From Babylonia areolata (taxonomy: Eukaryota; Mollusca; Gastropoda; Neogastropoda; Buccinidae), in NCBI RefSeq assembly GCF_041734735.1, contig NC_134900.1, forward strand, positions 39,209,954 through 39,273,953: a DNA stretch of 64,000 nt. Direction: 5' to 3'. This document shows positions 33,961 through 47,200 of this stretch, piece by piece. The notes under the pieces were generated by a model. The model was not told the origin of the DNA. It did not search any database and worked only from the letters and a program-made list of their open reading frames with translations. The position numbers and the translations under genes are program-made. Numbering within the stretch: the stretch's first letter is position 1; each line of letters begins with the position of its first letter.

Positions 33961-36787
33961 GCAGATAAGTGTCCTAACCATTGTGACACCCTCTGTACTG
34001 GCAGATAAGTGTCCTGACCATTGTGGCACCCTGTGTACTGGCAGATAAGTGTCCTGACCATTGTGGCACCCTCTGTACTGGCAGATAAGTGTCCTTACCA
34101 TTGTGGCACCCTCTGTACTGGCAGATAAGTGTCCTGACCATTGTGGCACCCTCTGTACTGGCAGATAAGTGTCCTTACCATTGTGGCACCCTCTGTACTG
34201 GCAGATAAGTGTCCTTACCATTGTGGCACCCTCTGTACTGGCAGATAAGTGTCCTTACCATTGTGGCACCCTGTGTACTGGCAGATAAGTGTCCTGACCA
34301 TTGTGGCACCCTCTGTACTGGCAGATAAGTGTCCTTACCATTGTGGCACCCTCTGTACTGGCAGATAAGTGTCCTTACCATTGTGGCACCCTCTGTACTG
34401 GCAGATAAGTGTCCTTACCATTGTGGCACCCTCTGTACTGGCAGATAAGTGTCCTTACCATTGTGGCACCCTGTGTACTGGCAGATAAGTGTCCTTACCA
34501 TTGTGGCACCCTCTGTACTGGCAGATAAGTGTCCTTACCATTGTGGCACCCTCTGTACTGGCAGATAAGTGTCCTCCTTACCATTGTGGCACCCTGTGTA
34601 CTGGCAGATAAGTGTCCTGACCATTGTGGCACCCTGTGTACTGGCAGATAAGTGTCCTCCTTACCATTGTGGCACCCTGTGTACTGGCAGATAAGTGTCC
34701 TTACCATTGTGGCACCCTCTGTACTGGCAGATAAGTGTCCTGACCATTGTGGCACACTGTGTACTGGCAGATAAGTGTCCTGACCATTGTGGCACCCTCT
34801 GTACTGGCAGATAAGTGTCCTCCTTACCATTGTGGCACCCTGTGTACTGGCAGATAAGTGTCCTCCTTACCATTGTGGCACCCTCTGTACTGGCAGATAA
34901 GTGTCCTCCTTACCATTGTGGCACCCTGTGTACTGGCAGATAAGTGTCCTTACCATTGTGGCACCCTGTGTACTGGCAGATAAGTGTCCTTACCATTGTG
35001 GCACCCTGTGTACTGGCAGATAAGTGTCCTTACCATTGTGGCACCCTCTGTACTGGCAGATAAGTGTCCTTACCATTGTGGCACCCTGTGTACTGGCAGA
35101 TAAGTGTCCTCCTTACCATTGTGGCACCCTCTGTACTGGCAGATAAGTGTCCTTACCATTGTGGCACCCTCTGTACTGGCAGATAAGTGTCCTTACCATT
35201 GTGGCACCCTCTGTACTGGCAGATAAGTGTCCTTACCATTGTGACACCCTCTGTACTGGCAGATAAGTGTCCTTACCATTGTGGCACCCTCTGTACTGGC
35301 AGATAAGTGTCCTCCTTACCATTGTGGCACCCTCTGTACTGGCAGATAAGTGTCCTTACCATTGTGGCACCCTCTGTACTGGCAGATAAGTGTCCTTACC
35401 ATTGTGGCACCCTCTGTACTGGCAGATAAGTGTCCTTACCATTGTGGCACCCTCTGTACTGGCAGATAAGTGTCCTGACCATTGTGGCACCCTCTGTACT
35501 GGCAGATAAGTGTCCTTACCATTGTGGCACCCTCTGTACTGGCAGATAAGTGTCCTTACCATTGTGGCACCCTCTGTACTGGCAGATAAGTGTCCTTACC
35601 ATTGTGGCACCCTCTGTACTGGCAGATAAGTGTCCTCCTTACCATTGTGGCACCCTCTGTACTGGCAGATAAGTGTCCTTACCATTGTGGCACCCTCTGT
35701 ACTGGCAGATAAGTGTCCTCCTTACCATTGTGGCACCCTCTGTACTGGCAGATAAGTGCCCTTACCATTGTGGCACCCTGTGTACTGGCAGATAAGTGTC
35801 CTTACCATTGTGGCACCCTGTGTACTGGCAGATAAGTGTCCTTACCATTGTGGCACCCTCTGTACTGGCAGATAAGTGTCCTTACCATTGTGGCACCCTC
35901 TGTACTGGCAGATAAGTGTCCTGACCATTGTGGCACCCTCTGTACTGGCAGATAAGTGTCCTAACCATTGTGGCACCCTCTGTACTGGCAGATAAGTGTC
36001 CTCCTTACCATTGTGGCACCCTCTGTACTGGCAGATAAGTGTCCTGACCATTGTGGCACCCTCTGTACTGGCAGATAAGTGTCCTTACCATTGTGGCACC
36101 CTCTGTACTGGCAGATAAGTGTCCTTACCATTGTGGCACCCTCTGTACTGGCAGATAAGTGTCCTGACCATTGTGGCACCCTGTGTACTGGCAGATAAGT
36201 GTCCTGACCATTGTGGCACCCTCTGTACTGGCAGATAAGTGTCCTTACCATTGTGACACCCTCTGTACTGGCAGATAAGTGTCCTTACCATTGTGGCACC
36301 CTCTGTACTGGCAGATAAGTGTCCTTACCATTGTGGCACCCTGTGTACTGGCAGATAAGTGTCCTTACCATTGTGGCACCCTCTGTACTGGCAGATAAGT
36401 GTCCTTACCATTGTGGCACCCTCTGTACTGGCAGATAAGTGCCCTTACCATTGTGGCACACTGTGTACTGGCAGATAAGTGCCCTTACCATTGTGGCACA
36501 CTGTGTACTGGCAGATAAGTGTCCTTACCATTGTGGCACCCTCTGTACTGGCAGATAAGTGTCCTGACCATTGTGACACCCTCTGTACTGGCAGATAAGT
36601 GTCCTCCTTACCATTGTGGCACCCTGTGTACTGGCAGATAAGTGTCCTTACCATTGTGACACCCTCTGTACTGGCAGATAAGTGCCCTTACCATTGTGGC
36701 ACACTGTGTACTGGCAGATAAGTGCCCTTACCATTGTGGCACACTGTGTACTGGCAGATAAGTGTCCTTACCATTGTGGCACCCGCT
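33930..36787 (+). repeat. 40-bp tandem array derived from a SINE head, about 70 copies
   Basis: Unit TGTACTGGCAGATAAGTGTC plus CTTACCATTGTGGCACCCTC, with 3-bp insertions (CTCCTT). The first unit is the A-box end of the SINE at 33548-33960, so the array grew from that element. It ends about ten bases before exon 11. Confidence 0.95.
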
Positions 36788-36796
36788 GTGTGTCAG

Positions 36797-36920
36797 GTTC
36801 TGATGAAGGACATCGTGACACCGGTGCCCCCGGAGGAGGTGCGTCTGGTGATCAAGAAGTGTCTGGAGAACGCCGCCCTGGTCAACTACACCAGGATCTC
36901 AGAGTATGCCAAGATTGAAG
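36797..36920 (+). CDS. CADPS: CAPS exon 11
   Basis: Residues 438-478 plus one base. [15 protein letters not shown] and [17 protein letters not shown] match vertebrate [15 protein letters not shown] and QAALVNYSRLSEYAKIE. It begins the region assigned to the MUN/MHD part of CAPS. The acceptor GTGTGTCAG ends at 36796, about ten bases after the end of the 40-bp SINE-derived array. The donor GTGAGT is at 36921. In vertebrates an alternatively used exon follows EYAKIE; I saw no equivalent in the intron. Confidence 0.96.
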
Positions 36921-38245
36921 GTGAGTGGGGGAAATGCCTGGCTGTCATCTGTCTCTGACAGCTCTGCTTCATCCGTACACCTCTAGCTGCATAGAAAGTT
37001 TGAGCTGTTAGCAGTTCAAAACAGTTTTAGCTGCAGCCTTTGTGGGCTAGTTGGCCTTTGGGGACCATCCCAATGCCAACTGTCCTAAAACCCATTTAGT
37101 CGAGAGAGTGCAGATGTAACTTGGGCAAGATGCTCTCCACTGTTATCCAGTTCTCGCCCAGATAGTTGGGACGACAGTTGCCTCCTCCATACATACATAC
37201 ATACCTACCTACATACATACACAGCTGCAAGAAGCAGTGATCAGATTGGACACAGGAACAAAGGACGTGAGGAAGAAATGGACAGGGTTGTAGCATGAAC
37301 AATTACAGTGAGTCATGAAAGAAATGTGTGTGATAACAAGCTGTGAGTGAGTAATAAGCTGTCGGTGAGAGTGTTGATGTTGAGGACATTCTCTTGGATC
37401 TGTCCCACATCCCTTTCACTTCTCTGCGTGGGCAGGCTGATGGGAGACCTCTGGGATGTGAAGTGTTGTTGTCATCTTGTAGCTGTGAACGTTACTGCCC
37501 TTCTGTCTTTCTTTCTTTCCGTGTCCATGGACAGCAGCTTTCACGTCCAGTCCAATCTATGAGAGGGGTTTTTGGTGTGTGAATGGTTTTTTCCCCCGCC
37601 ATGTAGGCAGTCACATTCTGTTTTCTGGGGTGTGCATGCTGGGTCTGTTTGTGATTCCTCCACCCACAGAATGCTGACATGAGTTAGGGGATGTTATGTG
37701 TACATGTTTTATCTTTATTATGTCACACACACACACACACACACACATGGACACACAGACACACACACACACACACATGGGATGGTCTGTGTGAATGTAG
37801 ATATTGAAGATTGGACAATAATCCACCATTAATCCATTGGGCATCAGGATGAAACTCAAAACCCTGGGACTGAAAGTCCAACACTTGAAGCATTGAGCTT
37901 TTGTGCCCATCACTGTACTTACTGAATGTGTAACACGGCTCCCAGACACCAGAAGCAATGTGACGAATCATGCTAGGGTGGTGGGAGGGTGATCCATTGG
38001 AGAAAGTTTTATTTGGTGTGAGGGCTTCTTTCCATGTGTGGTACTTTGAGTCTGGAATTCTCCACCCCTCTTTCTGGCATCACTCTGGAATCAGGAATTC
38101 ATGCCCCGCTCCAGTTTTCTTTTATCATTGTTTTTACGTTATTGGTGGGGTTTTTTTTTCAAATCTTTGTTTGGCTTGTACGCTTCAGCAAAAAATAATG
38201 TAAATAATCTTTGTCGGTCTTTTTTACCCTGACGCAAGCAACAGG
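36921..38245 (+). other. Intron 11, 5' part: unique DNA with small repeats
   Basis: CATA/CCTA tetranucleotides near 37190-37220 and a CA run at about 37725-37775 are the only repeats. The remainder is unique intron sequence, with no protein family recognised in any frame. Confidence 0.6.
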
Positions 38246-38249
38246 CCTT

Positions 38250-39246
38250 CCAGTGTGTTACACAGGTTACCTGGTTGACATCAGCAGTGGATCAACAACA
38301 TGTCATACTGATGATGGGAAGTGTTACACAGGTTACCTGGTTGACATCAGCAGTGGATCAACAACATGTCATACTGATGATGGGAAGTGTTACACAGGTT
38401 ACCTGGTTGACATCAGCAGTGGATCAACAACATGTCATACTGATGATGTGAAGTGTTACACAGGTTACCTGGTTGACATCAGCAGTGGATCAACAACATG
38501 TCATACTGATGATGTGAAGTGTTACACAGGTTACCTGGTTGACATCAGCAGTGGATCAGCAACATGTCATACTGATGATGGGAAGTGTTACACAGGTTAC
38601 CTGGTTGACATCAGCAGTGGATCAACAACATGTCATACTGATGGTGGGAAGTGTTACACAGGTTACCTGGTTGACATCAGCAGTGGATCAACAACATGTC
38701 ATACTTATGATGGGAAGTGTTACACAGGTTACCTGGTTGACATCAGCAGTGGATCAGCAACATGTCATACTGATGATGGGAAGTGTTACACAGGTTACCT
38801 GGTTGACATCAGCAGTGGATCAGCAACATGTCATACTGATGATGTGAAGTGTTACACAGGTTACCTGGTTGACATCAGCAGTGGATCAACAACATGTCAT
38901 ACTGATGTAGGGAAGTGTTACACAGGTTACCTGGTTGACATCAGCAGTGGATCAACAACATGTCATACTGATGATGGGAAGTGTTACACAGGTTACCTGG
39001 TTGACATCAGCAGTGGATCAGCAACATGTCATACTGATGATGGGAAGTGTTACACAAGTTACCTGGTTGACATCAGAGGTGGATCAACAACATGTCATAC
39101 TGATGATGGGAAGTGTTACACAGGTTACCTGGTTGACATCAGCAGTGGATCAGCAACATGTCATACTGATGATGGGAAGTGTTACACAGGTTACCTGGTT
39201 GACATCAGCAGTGGATCAGCAACATGTCATACTGATGATGGGAGGT
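38250..39246 (+). repeat. 66-bp tandem array, 15 copies
   Basis: Units contain GTTACACAGGTTACCTGGTT, GACATCAGCAGTGGATCAAC and ATGTCATACTGATGATGGG. The 22-codon period leaves a 364-codon open frame encoding cysteine-containing repeats (CYTGYLVDISSGSTTCHTDD). It sits inside an intron with no signal peptide or flanking coding sequence, so I treat it as a repeat by-product. Confidence 0.94.
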
Positions 39247-40005
39247 GTTTGATAGTTTTTCAGGTTGTCTGCAGGAATTGGGTTGCATGCAGCTGCGTTC
39301 AGTAACTGTTTATGTTCCAGATCATTTTTTTGATGATTTTCTGATGACCAGGACTTGGTGAATTGTCTCTTGCAGAGGTTGTGGACGTGGAAATGATTAT
39401 TAGTGTCATTATTGAAGTATAGACAGTTTAATAGGGATATGACGTTGCTAATATCATCATGAACTAATGCATCAGTGTTTTGATGGCCTTGTAATGACGT
39501 GAGCATTTTAACAAGGAAAATTATGACAATTTTTCAAGAGATAAAGTATTGGCATTGTCATTTTTAATGCTCATATACTGACACTGTCATTTTGGTGGTG
39601 AAATGATTGACTGATATTTTAAGGGTGGATTGATAGCATTGATATTTCAAATAATGAAATAATGACACCGCTGTTTTATTAACGGTGTAGTAGTAATGGC
39701 ATTGACAGTATAACAATGAAAATAAGGACATTGTCATTTCTATGACTGCGGCATTGCACAGGACGCAAGAAAGGTGACTTGCCCCTTCACATGACGTGTC
39801 ATTTTGACATGATGAAAATGTGCCGTCCCTTTTTGTAACTAATTGAAATGTGTTTATTTTATTTCTCTTGCTGTGGCACAAGTTTGTTGTTGTATCATAC
39901 TTTTTGTTTCTTTTGTGAGGCCGTGTTTTGTTTTGTTTTGTTTGGTTGGTTTTGGTTTTGTTTGTTCAAGGATTGGCTTGACTTGTGTCTTTACCCTTTT
40001 TCTGA
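39247..40005 (+). other. Intron 11 unique stretch
   Basis: AT-rich sequence with scattered ATGACATTG-like phrases near 39500-39800 that hint at an old, decayed repeat. No gene recognised. Confidence 0.55.
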
Positions 40006-40007
40006 AG

Positions 40008-42100
40008 TGGTAGATCCTTGTGGAAGTGTGACTGGTTGTTACTGCAGTGTGCTGTGTGTTGATGTACAAGTACTGTATGTGGTAGATCCTTGTGGAAGTG
40101 TGACTGGTTGTTACTGCAGTGTGCTGTGTGTTGATGTACAAGTACTGTATGTGGTACATCCTTGTGGAAGTGTGACTGGTTGTTACTGCAGTGTGCTGTG
40201 TGTTGATGTACAAGTACTGTAAGTGGTAGATCCTTGTGGAAGTGTGACTGGTTGTTACTGCAGTGTGCTGTGTGTTGATGTACAAGTACTGTATGCGGTA
40301 GATCCTTGTGGAAGTGTGCCTGGTTGTTACTGCAGTGTGCTGTGTGTTGATGTACAAGTACTGTATGTGGTACATCCTTGTGGAAGTGTGACTGGTTGTT
40401 ACTGCAGTGTGCTGTGTGTTGATGTACAAGTACTGTAAGTGGTAGATCCTTGTGGAAGTGTGACTGGTTGTTACTGCAGTGTGCTGTGTGTTGATGTACA
40501 AGTACTGTATGTGGTACATCCTTGTGAAAGTGTGACTGGTTGTTACTGCAGTGTGCTGTGTGTTGATGTACAAGTACTGTATGTGGTACATCCTTGTGAA
40601 AGTGTGACTGGTTGTTACTGCAGTGTGCTGTGTGTTGATGTACAAGTACTGTATGTGGTAGATCCTTGTGGAAGTGTGACTGGTTATTACTGCAGTGTGC
40701 TGTGTGTTGATGTACAAGTACTGTATGTGGTACATCCTTGTGAAAGTGTGACTGGTTGTTACTGCAGTGTGCTGTGTGTTGATGTACAAGTACTGTATGT
40801 GGTACATCCTTGTGAAAGTGTGACTGGTTGTTACTGCAGTGTGCTGTGTGTTGATGTACAAGTACTGTATGTGGTACATCCTTGTGGAAGTGTGACTGGT
40901 TGTTACTGCAGTGTGCTGTGTGTTGATGTACAAGTACTGTATGTGGTAGATCCTTGTGAAAGTGTGACTGGTTGTTACTGCAGTGTGCTGTGTGTTGATG
41001 TACAAGTACTGTATGTGGTACATCCTTGTGGAAGTGTGACTGGTTATTACTGCAGTGTGCTGTGTGTTGATGTACAAGTACTGTATGTGGTACATCCTTG
41101 TGGAAGTGTGACTGGTTGTTACTGCAGTGTGCTGTGTGTTGATGTACAAGTACTGTAAGTGGTAGATCCTTGTGGAAGTGTGACTGGTTGTTACTGCAGT
41201 GTGCTGTGTGTTGATGTACAAGTACTGTATGTGGTACATCCTTGTGAAAGTGTGACTGGTTGTTACTGCAGTGTGCTGTGTGTTGATGTACAAGTACTGT
41301 ATGTGGTACATCCTTGTGGAAGTGTGACTGGTTATTACTGCAGTGTGCTGTGTGTTGATGTACAAGTACTGTATGTGGTACATCCTTGTGGAAGTGTGAC
41401 TGGTTGTTACTGCAGTGTGCTGTGTGTTGATGTACAAGTACTGTATGTGGTACATCCTTGTGAAAGTGTGACTGGTTGTTACTGCAGTGTGCTGTGTGTT
41501 GATGTACAAGTACTGTATGTGGTACATCCTTGTGAAAGTGTGACTGGTTGTTACTGCAGTGTGCTGTGTGTTGATGTACAAGTACTGTATGTGGTAGATC
41601 CTTGTGGAAGTGTGACTGGTTGTTACTGCAGTGTGCTGTGTGTTGATGTACAAGTACTGTATGTGGTACATCCTTGTGGAAGTGTGACTGGTTGTTACTG
41701 CAGTGTGCTGTGTGTTGATGTACAAGTACTGTATGTGGTACATCCTTGTGAAAGTGTGACTGGTTGTTACTGCAGTGTGCTGTGTGTTGATGTACAAGTA
41801 CTGTATGTGGTACATCCTTGTGGAAGTGTGACTGGTTGTTACTGCAGTGTGCTGTGTGTTGATGTACAAGTACTGTGTGTGGTACATCCTTGTGGAAGTG
41901 TGACTGGTTGTTACTGCAGTGTGCTGTGTGTTGATGTACAAGTACTGTATGTGGTAGATCCTTGTGAAAGTGTGACTGGTTGTTACTGCAGTGTGCTGTG
42001 TGTTGATGTACAAGTACTGTATGTGGTACATCCTTGTGGAAGTGTGACTGGTTGTTACTGCAGTGTGCTGTGTGTTGATGTACAAGTACTGTATGTGGTA
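40008..42100 (+). repeat. 72-bp tandem array, about 29 copies
   Basis: Units contain CATCCTTGTGGAAGTGTGAC, TGGTTGTTACTGCAGTGTGC and GATGTACAAGTACTGTATGT. Very homogeneous. GATGTAC and GTACATC within each unit form an inverted repeat. The 24-codon period leaves open frames on both strands (up to 824 codons), all artefacts. Confidence 0.96.
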
Positions 42101-42904
42101 GTTGTGTTGTCATTGTTACTCTTTCCCCTTCAGCTAAGTGTGTGGATATGGTAGCTCTATGTGGGGGGGGGGGTTGTGTGTGGTTTGTGTGTGTGTGTGT
42201 TGGGATGTATTTATGTGTGTGTGTGTGTGTGTGTGTGTGTGGTGTATTTATATGTGTGCAAGCATGGTTTGGTGTGAGTGTGCATGTGGGTGTGCATGTG
42301 TGGGAGTGTTTGTGTTTGATATCTAGGCTGTGTACTTTGTGTCCATACATTTTCCCTGTCCTGTAGGGCTCAGAATAGTGTGAAAAAAACCACACAACAA
42401 CAAACCAAGTGATTGAACTATTGTCATGGCATTTCAACACTTATTACTTTTTTGGAAAAGAAAAACTGGGGATGACATTTCCTTTTGACATTTTGTATAA
42501 AGTGCATCATCTGTATGTACAGAATTCCTCATCCTCTTCTTGTTTTTTTTGGTGGGGTGGGTGGGGTGGAGTGTTTATTTGGTGGGTTGGTTGGTTGGTT
42601 GGTTGTTTTTTCAAGAAATAGTTTGATGTTTTCATATTCCATTATGCTTTAATTTCGCTTGTAGTGTTGTTGGTTTGTTTGTTGTTGTTTTTTACGTCAG
42701 TGTCAGTCATTTTTTGTTTGATTTTTTTTTTTTTTTTTTTTTGGTCTGTTGCAGATGTGTTCTGTTACATCCTCTTTGATCTGTGAGATTGTGTTTCTGC
42801 TTTTTCTTTTTTTTCTTGATTTTTTCTTCTTTTTGTTTTATTTTTGGTGATTGTAGTTTGTATATTTGACCTGTATTTGTATGTGTGCATGAAATAAGAA
42901 CTTT
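42101..42904 (+). other. Intron 11: TG runs, T-rich DNA
   Basis: A G run near 42165, TG microsatellites at about 42185-42245, GGTTGGTT repeats near 42585 and a poly-T run at about 42720-42742. No gene seen. Confidence 0.7.
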
Positions 42905-43240
42905 GATGTAACGCATTTCCCATGTATTGCACATGATTAACATGTAACGCATTTTCTGTGTATTGCACATGATTAATGTAGCATTTCCCATGTATTGCAC
43001 ATGATTAACATGTAACGCATTTTCTGTGTATTGCACATGATTAATGTAGCATTTCCCATGTATTGCACATGATTAACATGTAACACATTTTCTGTGTATC
43101 GCACATGATTAATGTAGCATTTCCCATGTATTGCACATGATTAACATGTAACACATTTTCTGTGTATCGCACATGATTAATGTAGCATTTCCCATGTATT
43201 GCACATGATTAACATGGAACACATTTTCCATGTATTGCTC
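42905..43240 (+). repeat. 68-bp tandem repeat, about 4.5 copies
   Basis: Units contain TGCACATGATTAACATGTAA, CGCATTTTCTGTGTAT and GATTAATGTAGCATTTCCCA. Each unit holds two related halves (TTGCACATGATTAA), showing an older 34-bp period. Confidence 0.92.
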
Positions 43241-43489
43241 ACTTCCTGGCTTGCTTTAAAAAGAATTGTTGTTTACATTTTATACATATCTATAACAGTT
43301 GATGTAGTTTACATCACTGACCTCCACTGTTTCCTGCTGACCAGTGTGTATTGCACTTTGACCTGTTTTACCCCGTGACTGTTGTCAAATCAATCAGTGT
43401 GGCATCATTTGGAAATGCAACAGCTACTTCTTGTGCAGTTTTTTTCAAGTTGTGTAATTGATTTTGCTGAGCAGAAGGAATATAGTCCC

Positions 43490-44190
43490 CAGTGGTGACA
43501 GCCCTTCACTGACATCCTGACCTGTAAGCTCTGTCTTACCTCAGTGAGGTGACAGCCCTTCACTGACATCCTGACCTGTAAGCTCTGTCTTACCTCACAG
43601 TGAGGTGACAGCCCTTCACTGACATCCTGACCTGTAAGCTGTGTCTGATCTCAGTGAGGTGACAGCCCTTCACTGACATCCTGACCTGTAAGCTGTGTCT
43701 GATCTCAGTGAGGTGACAGCCCTTCACTGACATCCTGACCTGTAAGCTGTAGCCCCTTCCTGACATCCTGACCTTAAGCTCTGTCTTACCTCAGTGAGGT
43801 GACAGCCCTTCACTGACATCCTGACCTGTAAGCTCTGTCTTGTCTCAGTGAGGTGACAGCCCTTCACTGACATCCTGACCTGTAAGCTCTGTCTGATCTC
43901 AGTGAGGTGACAGCCCTTCACTGACATCCTGACCTGTAAGCTCTGTCTTACCTCACAGTGAGGTGACAGCCCTTCACTGACATCCTGACCTGTAAGCTCT
44001 GTCTTACCTCAGTGAGGTGACAGCCCTTCACTGACATCCTGACCTGTAAGCTGTGTCTTATCTCAGTGAGGTGACAGCCCTTCACTGACATCCTGACCTG
44101 TAAGCTGTGTCTTATCTCAGTGAGGTGACAGCCCTTCACTGACATCCTGACCTGTAAGCTCTGTCTTACCTCAATGGTGTGACAGTCGTT
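43490..44190 (+). repeat. About 57-bp tandem array, 12 copies
   Basis: Units contain GTGACAGCCCTTCACTGACA, TCCTGACCTGTAAGCTCTGT and CTTACCTCAGTGAG. One unit near 43745 is degenerate. Confidence 0.94.
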
Positions 44191-44945
44191 CACTGTCAAG
44201 CATATTGGTCAGCAACAGTCAAGGTGTTAAATGTTAAGCATTATCTATTACCTGCATGGTTGCTGCAACACTATGTATGCTGAATTTGGTTGTGTATGTG
44301 TTGTCAGGTTGTGGGGCTGTATGTTGGTGTTTGTGTTGGCAGGCATCCTAACATTCCACCATAAAATGGCTTTTGATAGAGTGTAATGAGAGATCAGTTT
44401 CATTCTGTTATGGAATGTCCAAATTTGGATGGTCTTAAAAATGTGTTTGTTTAAAAATAAAAAATTTAAAAAAAGATTTTAAAAAAAGGACATGAAACCA
44501 TAATCTGTTTTTATTTTTTTATAATTTATTCAGAGGAGGGAGGGGAGTGGGTTTAGATCTGGGAAAATTGATAAAGAAGGGAAATATTGGTATTTGGCTT
44601 GCTCTTACCTTTATTATGACAGGGAGTGTTGCATGGATGGATTCTCACAAGTTGTACTATACTATTACTTGGCCATTATCCTCACTGTAGATGATAGATA
44701 TTCCAGTTTTGAAACTGTCATCAAACATCTAAACATCCAGTTTATTTTCGTTGCACATGCAAGGGTGCATATATGCACGAATGTGCATCTTCATGTGTAT
44801 ACACACTTGCACATACACATGCATTTACATGTATATACAAACACACAAGTTTACATATATGCACACAGTCACATACACATTTAGAAACATAAACCATAAG
44901 TATGAGTGTACATGTGCATTCATGCATGCATGCACATACGCATGC

Positions 44946-44998
<53 letters not shown>

Positions 44999-45195
44999 TG
45001 CACTCATGCATACATATATTTATAACTGCACCTGTACTTGCACACACACATGTACATGCTGGTGCACCTTGAACATTCTGGTGCACACAGTGTGCATGGC
45101 TTGCTGTCTTGTCCACAACAGAATAACGTAACTATGCACTATGTAAGGGTTCATGGGTTGAGCATGTTTGTTTTGGTGTGTACTTCCGAACCACT
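44191..45195 (+). other. Intron 11 unique stretch with CA run
   Basis: Unique AT-rich sequence with a CA/TA-rich section (about 44755-45060) that includes a pure CA run at 44949-44995. No gene recognised. Confidence 0.65.
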
Positions 45196-45199
45196 GCTA

Positions 45200-47200
45200 G
45201 AAGTTATGCTTGTCATTGGTGTGTACTTAACCAGTACCACAAGTTATGCTTGTCATTGGTGTGTACTTAACCAGCACCACAAGTTATGCTTGTCATTGGT
45301 GTGTACTTAACCAGTACCACAAGTTATGCTTGTCATTGGTGTGTACTTAACCAGCACCACAAGTTATGCTTGTCATTGGTGTGTACTTAACCATTACCAC
45401 AAGTTATGCTTGTCATTGGTGTGTACTTAACCAACACCACAAGTTATGCTTGTCATTGGTGTGTACTTAACCATTACCACAAGTTATGCTTGTCATTGGT
45501 GTGTACTTAACCAGTACCACAAGTTATGCTTGTCATTGATGTGTACTTAACCAGTACCACAAGTTAGGCTTGTCATTGGTGTGTACTTAACCAGCACCAC
45601 AAGTTATGCATGTCATTGGTGTGTACTTAACCAACACCACAAGTTATGCTTGTCATTGGTGTGTACTTAACCAGTACCACAAGTTATGCTTGTCATTGGT
45701 GTGTACTTAACCAGTACCACAAGTTATGCTTGTCATTGGTGTGTACTTACCCAACACCACAAGTTAGCCTTGTCATTGGTGTGTACTAAACCAGTACCAC
45801 AAGTTATGCTTGTCATTGGTGTGTACAAAACCAGTACCACAAGTTAGGATTGTAATTGGTGTGTACTTACCCAACACCACAAGTTATGCTTGTCATTGGT
45901 GTGTACTTAACCTGTACCACAAGTTATGCTTCTCATTGGTGTGTACAAAACCAGTACCACAAGTTAGGATTGTAATTGGTGTGTACTTACCCAACACCAC
46001 AAGTTATGCTTGTCATTGGTGTGTACTTACCCAACACCACAAGTTATGCTTGTCATTGGTGTGTACTTAACCTGTACCACAAGTTATGCTTCTCATTGGT
46101 GTGTACTTACCCAACACCACAAGTTAGCCTTGTCATTGGTGTGTACAAAACCAGTACCACAAGTTATGCTTGTCATTGGTGTGTACAAAACCAGTACCAC
46201 AAGTTAGGATTGTAATTGGTGTGTACTTACCCAACACCACAAGTTATGCTTGTCATTGGTGTGTACTTAACCAGCACCACAAGTTATGCTTGTCATTGGT
46301 GTGTACAAAACCAGTACCACAAGTTATGCATGTCATTGGTGTGTACTTAACCAGTACCACAAGTTATGCTTGTCATTGGTGTGTACTTAACCAGTACCAC
46401 AAGTTATGCATGTCATTGGTGTGTACTTACCCAACACCACAAGTTAGCCTTGTCATTGGTGTGTACTTAACCAACACCACAAGTTATGCATGTCATTGGT
46501 GTGTACTTAACCAACACCACAAGTTAGCCTTGTCATTGGTGTGTACTTAACCAACACCACAAGTTAGCCTTGTCATTGGTGTGTACTAAACCAACACCAC
46601 AAGTTATGCTTGTCATTGGTGTGTACTAAACCAGTACCACAAGTTATGCATGTCATTGGTGTGTACTTAACCAACACCACAAGTTATGCTTGTCATTGGT
46701 ATGTACTTAACCAACACCACAAGTTATGCTTGTCATTGGTATGTACTTAACCAACACCACAAGTTATGCATGTCATTGGTGTGTACTTAACCAACACCAC
46801 AAGTTAGCCTTGTCATTGGTGTGTACTTAACCAACACCACAAGTTAGCCTTGTCATTGGTGTGTACTAAACCAACACCACAAGTTATGCTTGTCATTGGT
46901 GTGTACTAAACCAGTACCACAAGTTATGCATGTCATTGGTGTGTACTTAACCAACACCACAAGTTATGCTTGTCATTGGTATGTACTTAACCAACACCAC
47001 AAGTTATGCTTGTCATTGGTGTGTACCTAACCAGTACCACAAGTTATGCTTGTCATTGATGTGTACTTAACCAGCACCACAAGTTATGCTTGTCATTGGT
47101 GTGTACTTAACCAGTACCACAAGTTATGCTTGTCATTGGTGTGTACTTAACCAGTACCACAAGTTATGCTTGTCATTGGTGTGTACAAAACCAGTACAAG
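45200..47200 (+). repeat. 40-bp tandem array, about 50 copies
   Basis: Unit AAGTTATGCTTGTCATTGGT plus GTGTACTTAACCAGTACCAC in strict 40-bp register (each 60-base line shows the same phase). Variants (TAGGAT, TAGCCT, ACAAAACC, ACTTACCC) recur in blocks. Confidence 0.96.

Noticed and set aside
33930-36787. Cluster of tRNA genes suggested by tRNA-like phrases
   Set aside because: Only the 40-bp A-box end of a SINE is repeated. No unit has a B box, acceptor stem or full cloverleaf.
39854-42440. Minus-strand open frames of 743 and 824 codons
   Set aside because: They are two frames of the same 72-bp array. Having several long frames over one repeat shows they follow from unit length and composition.
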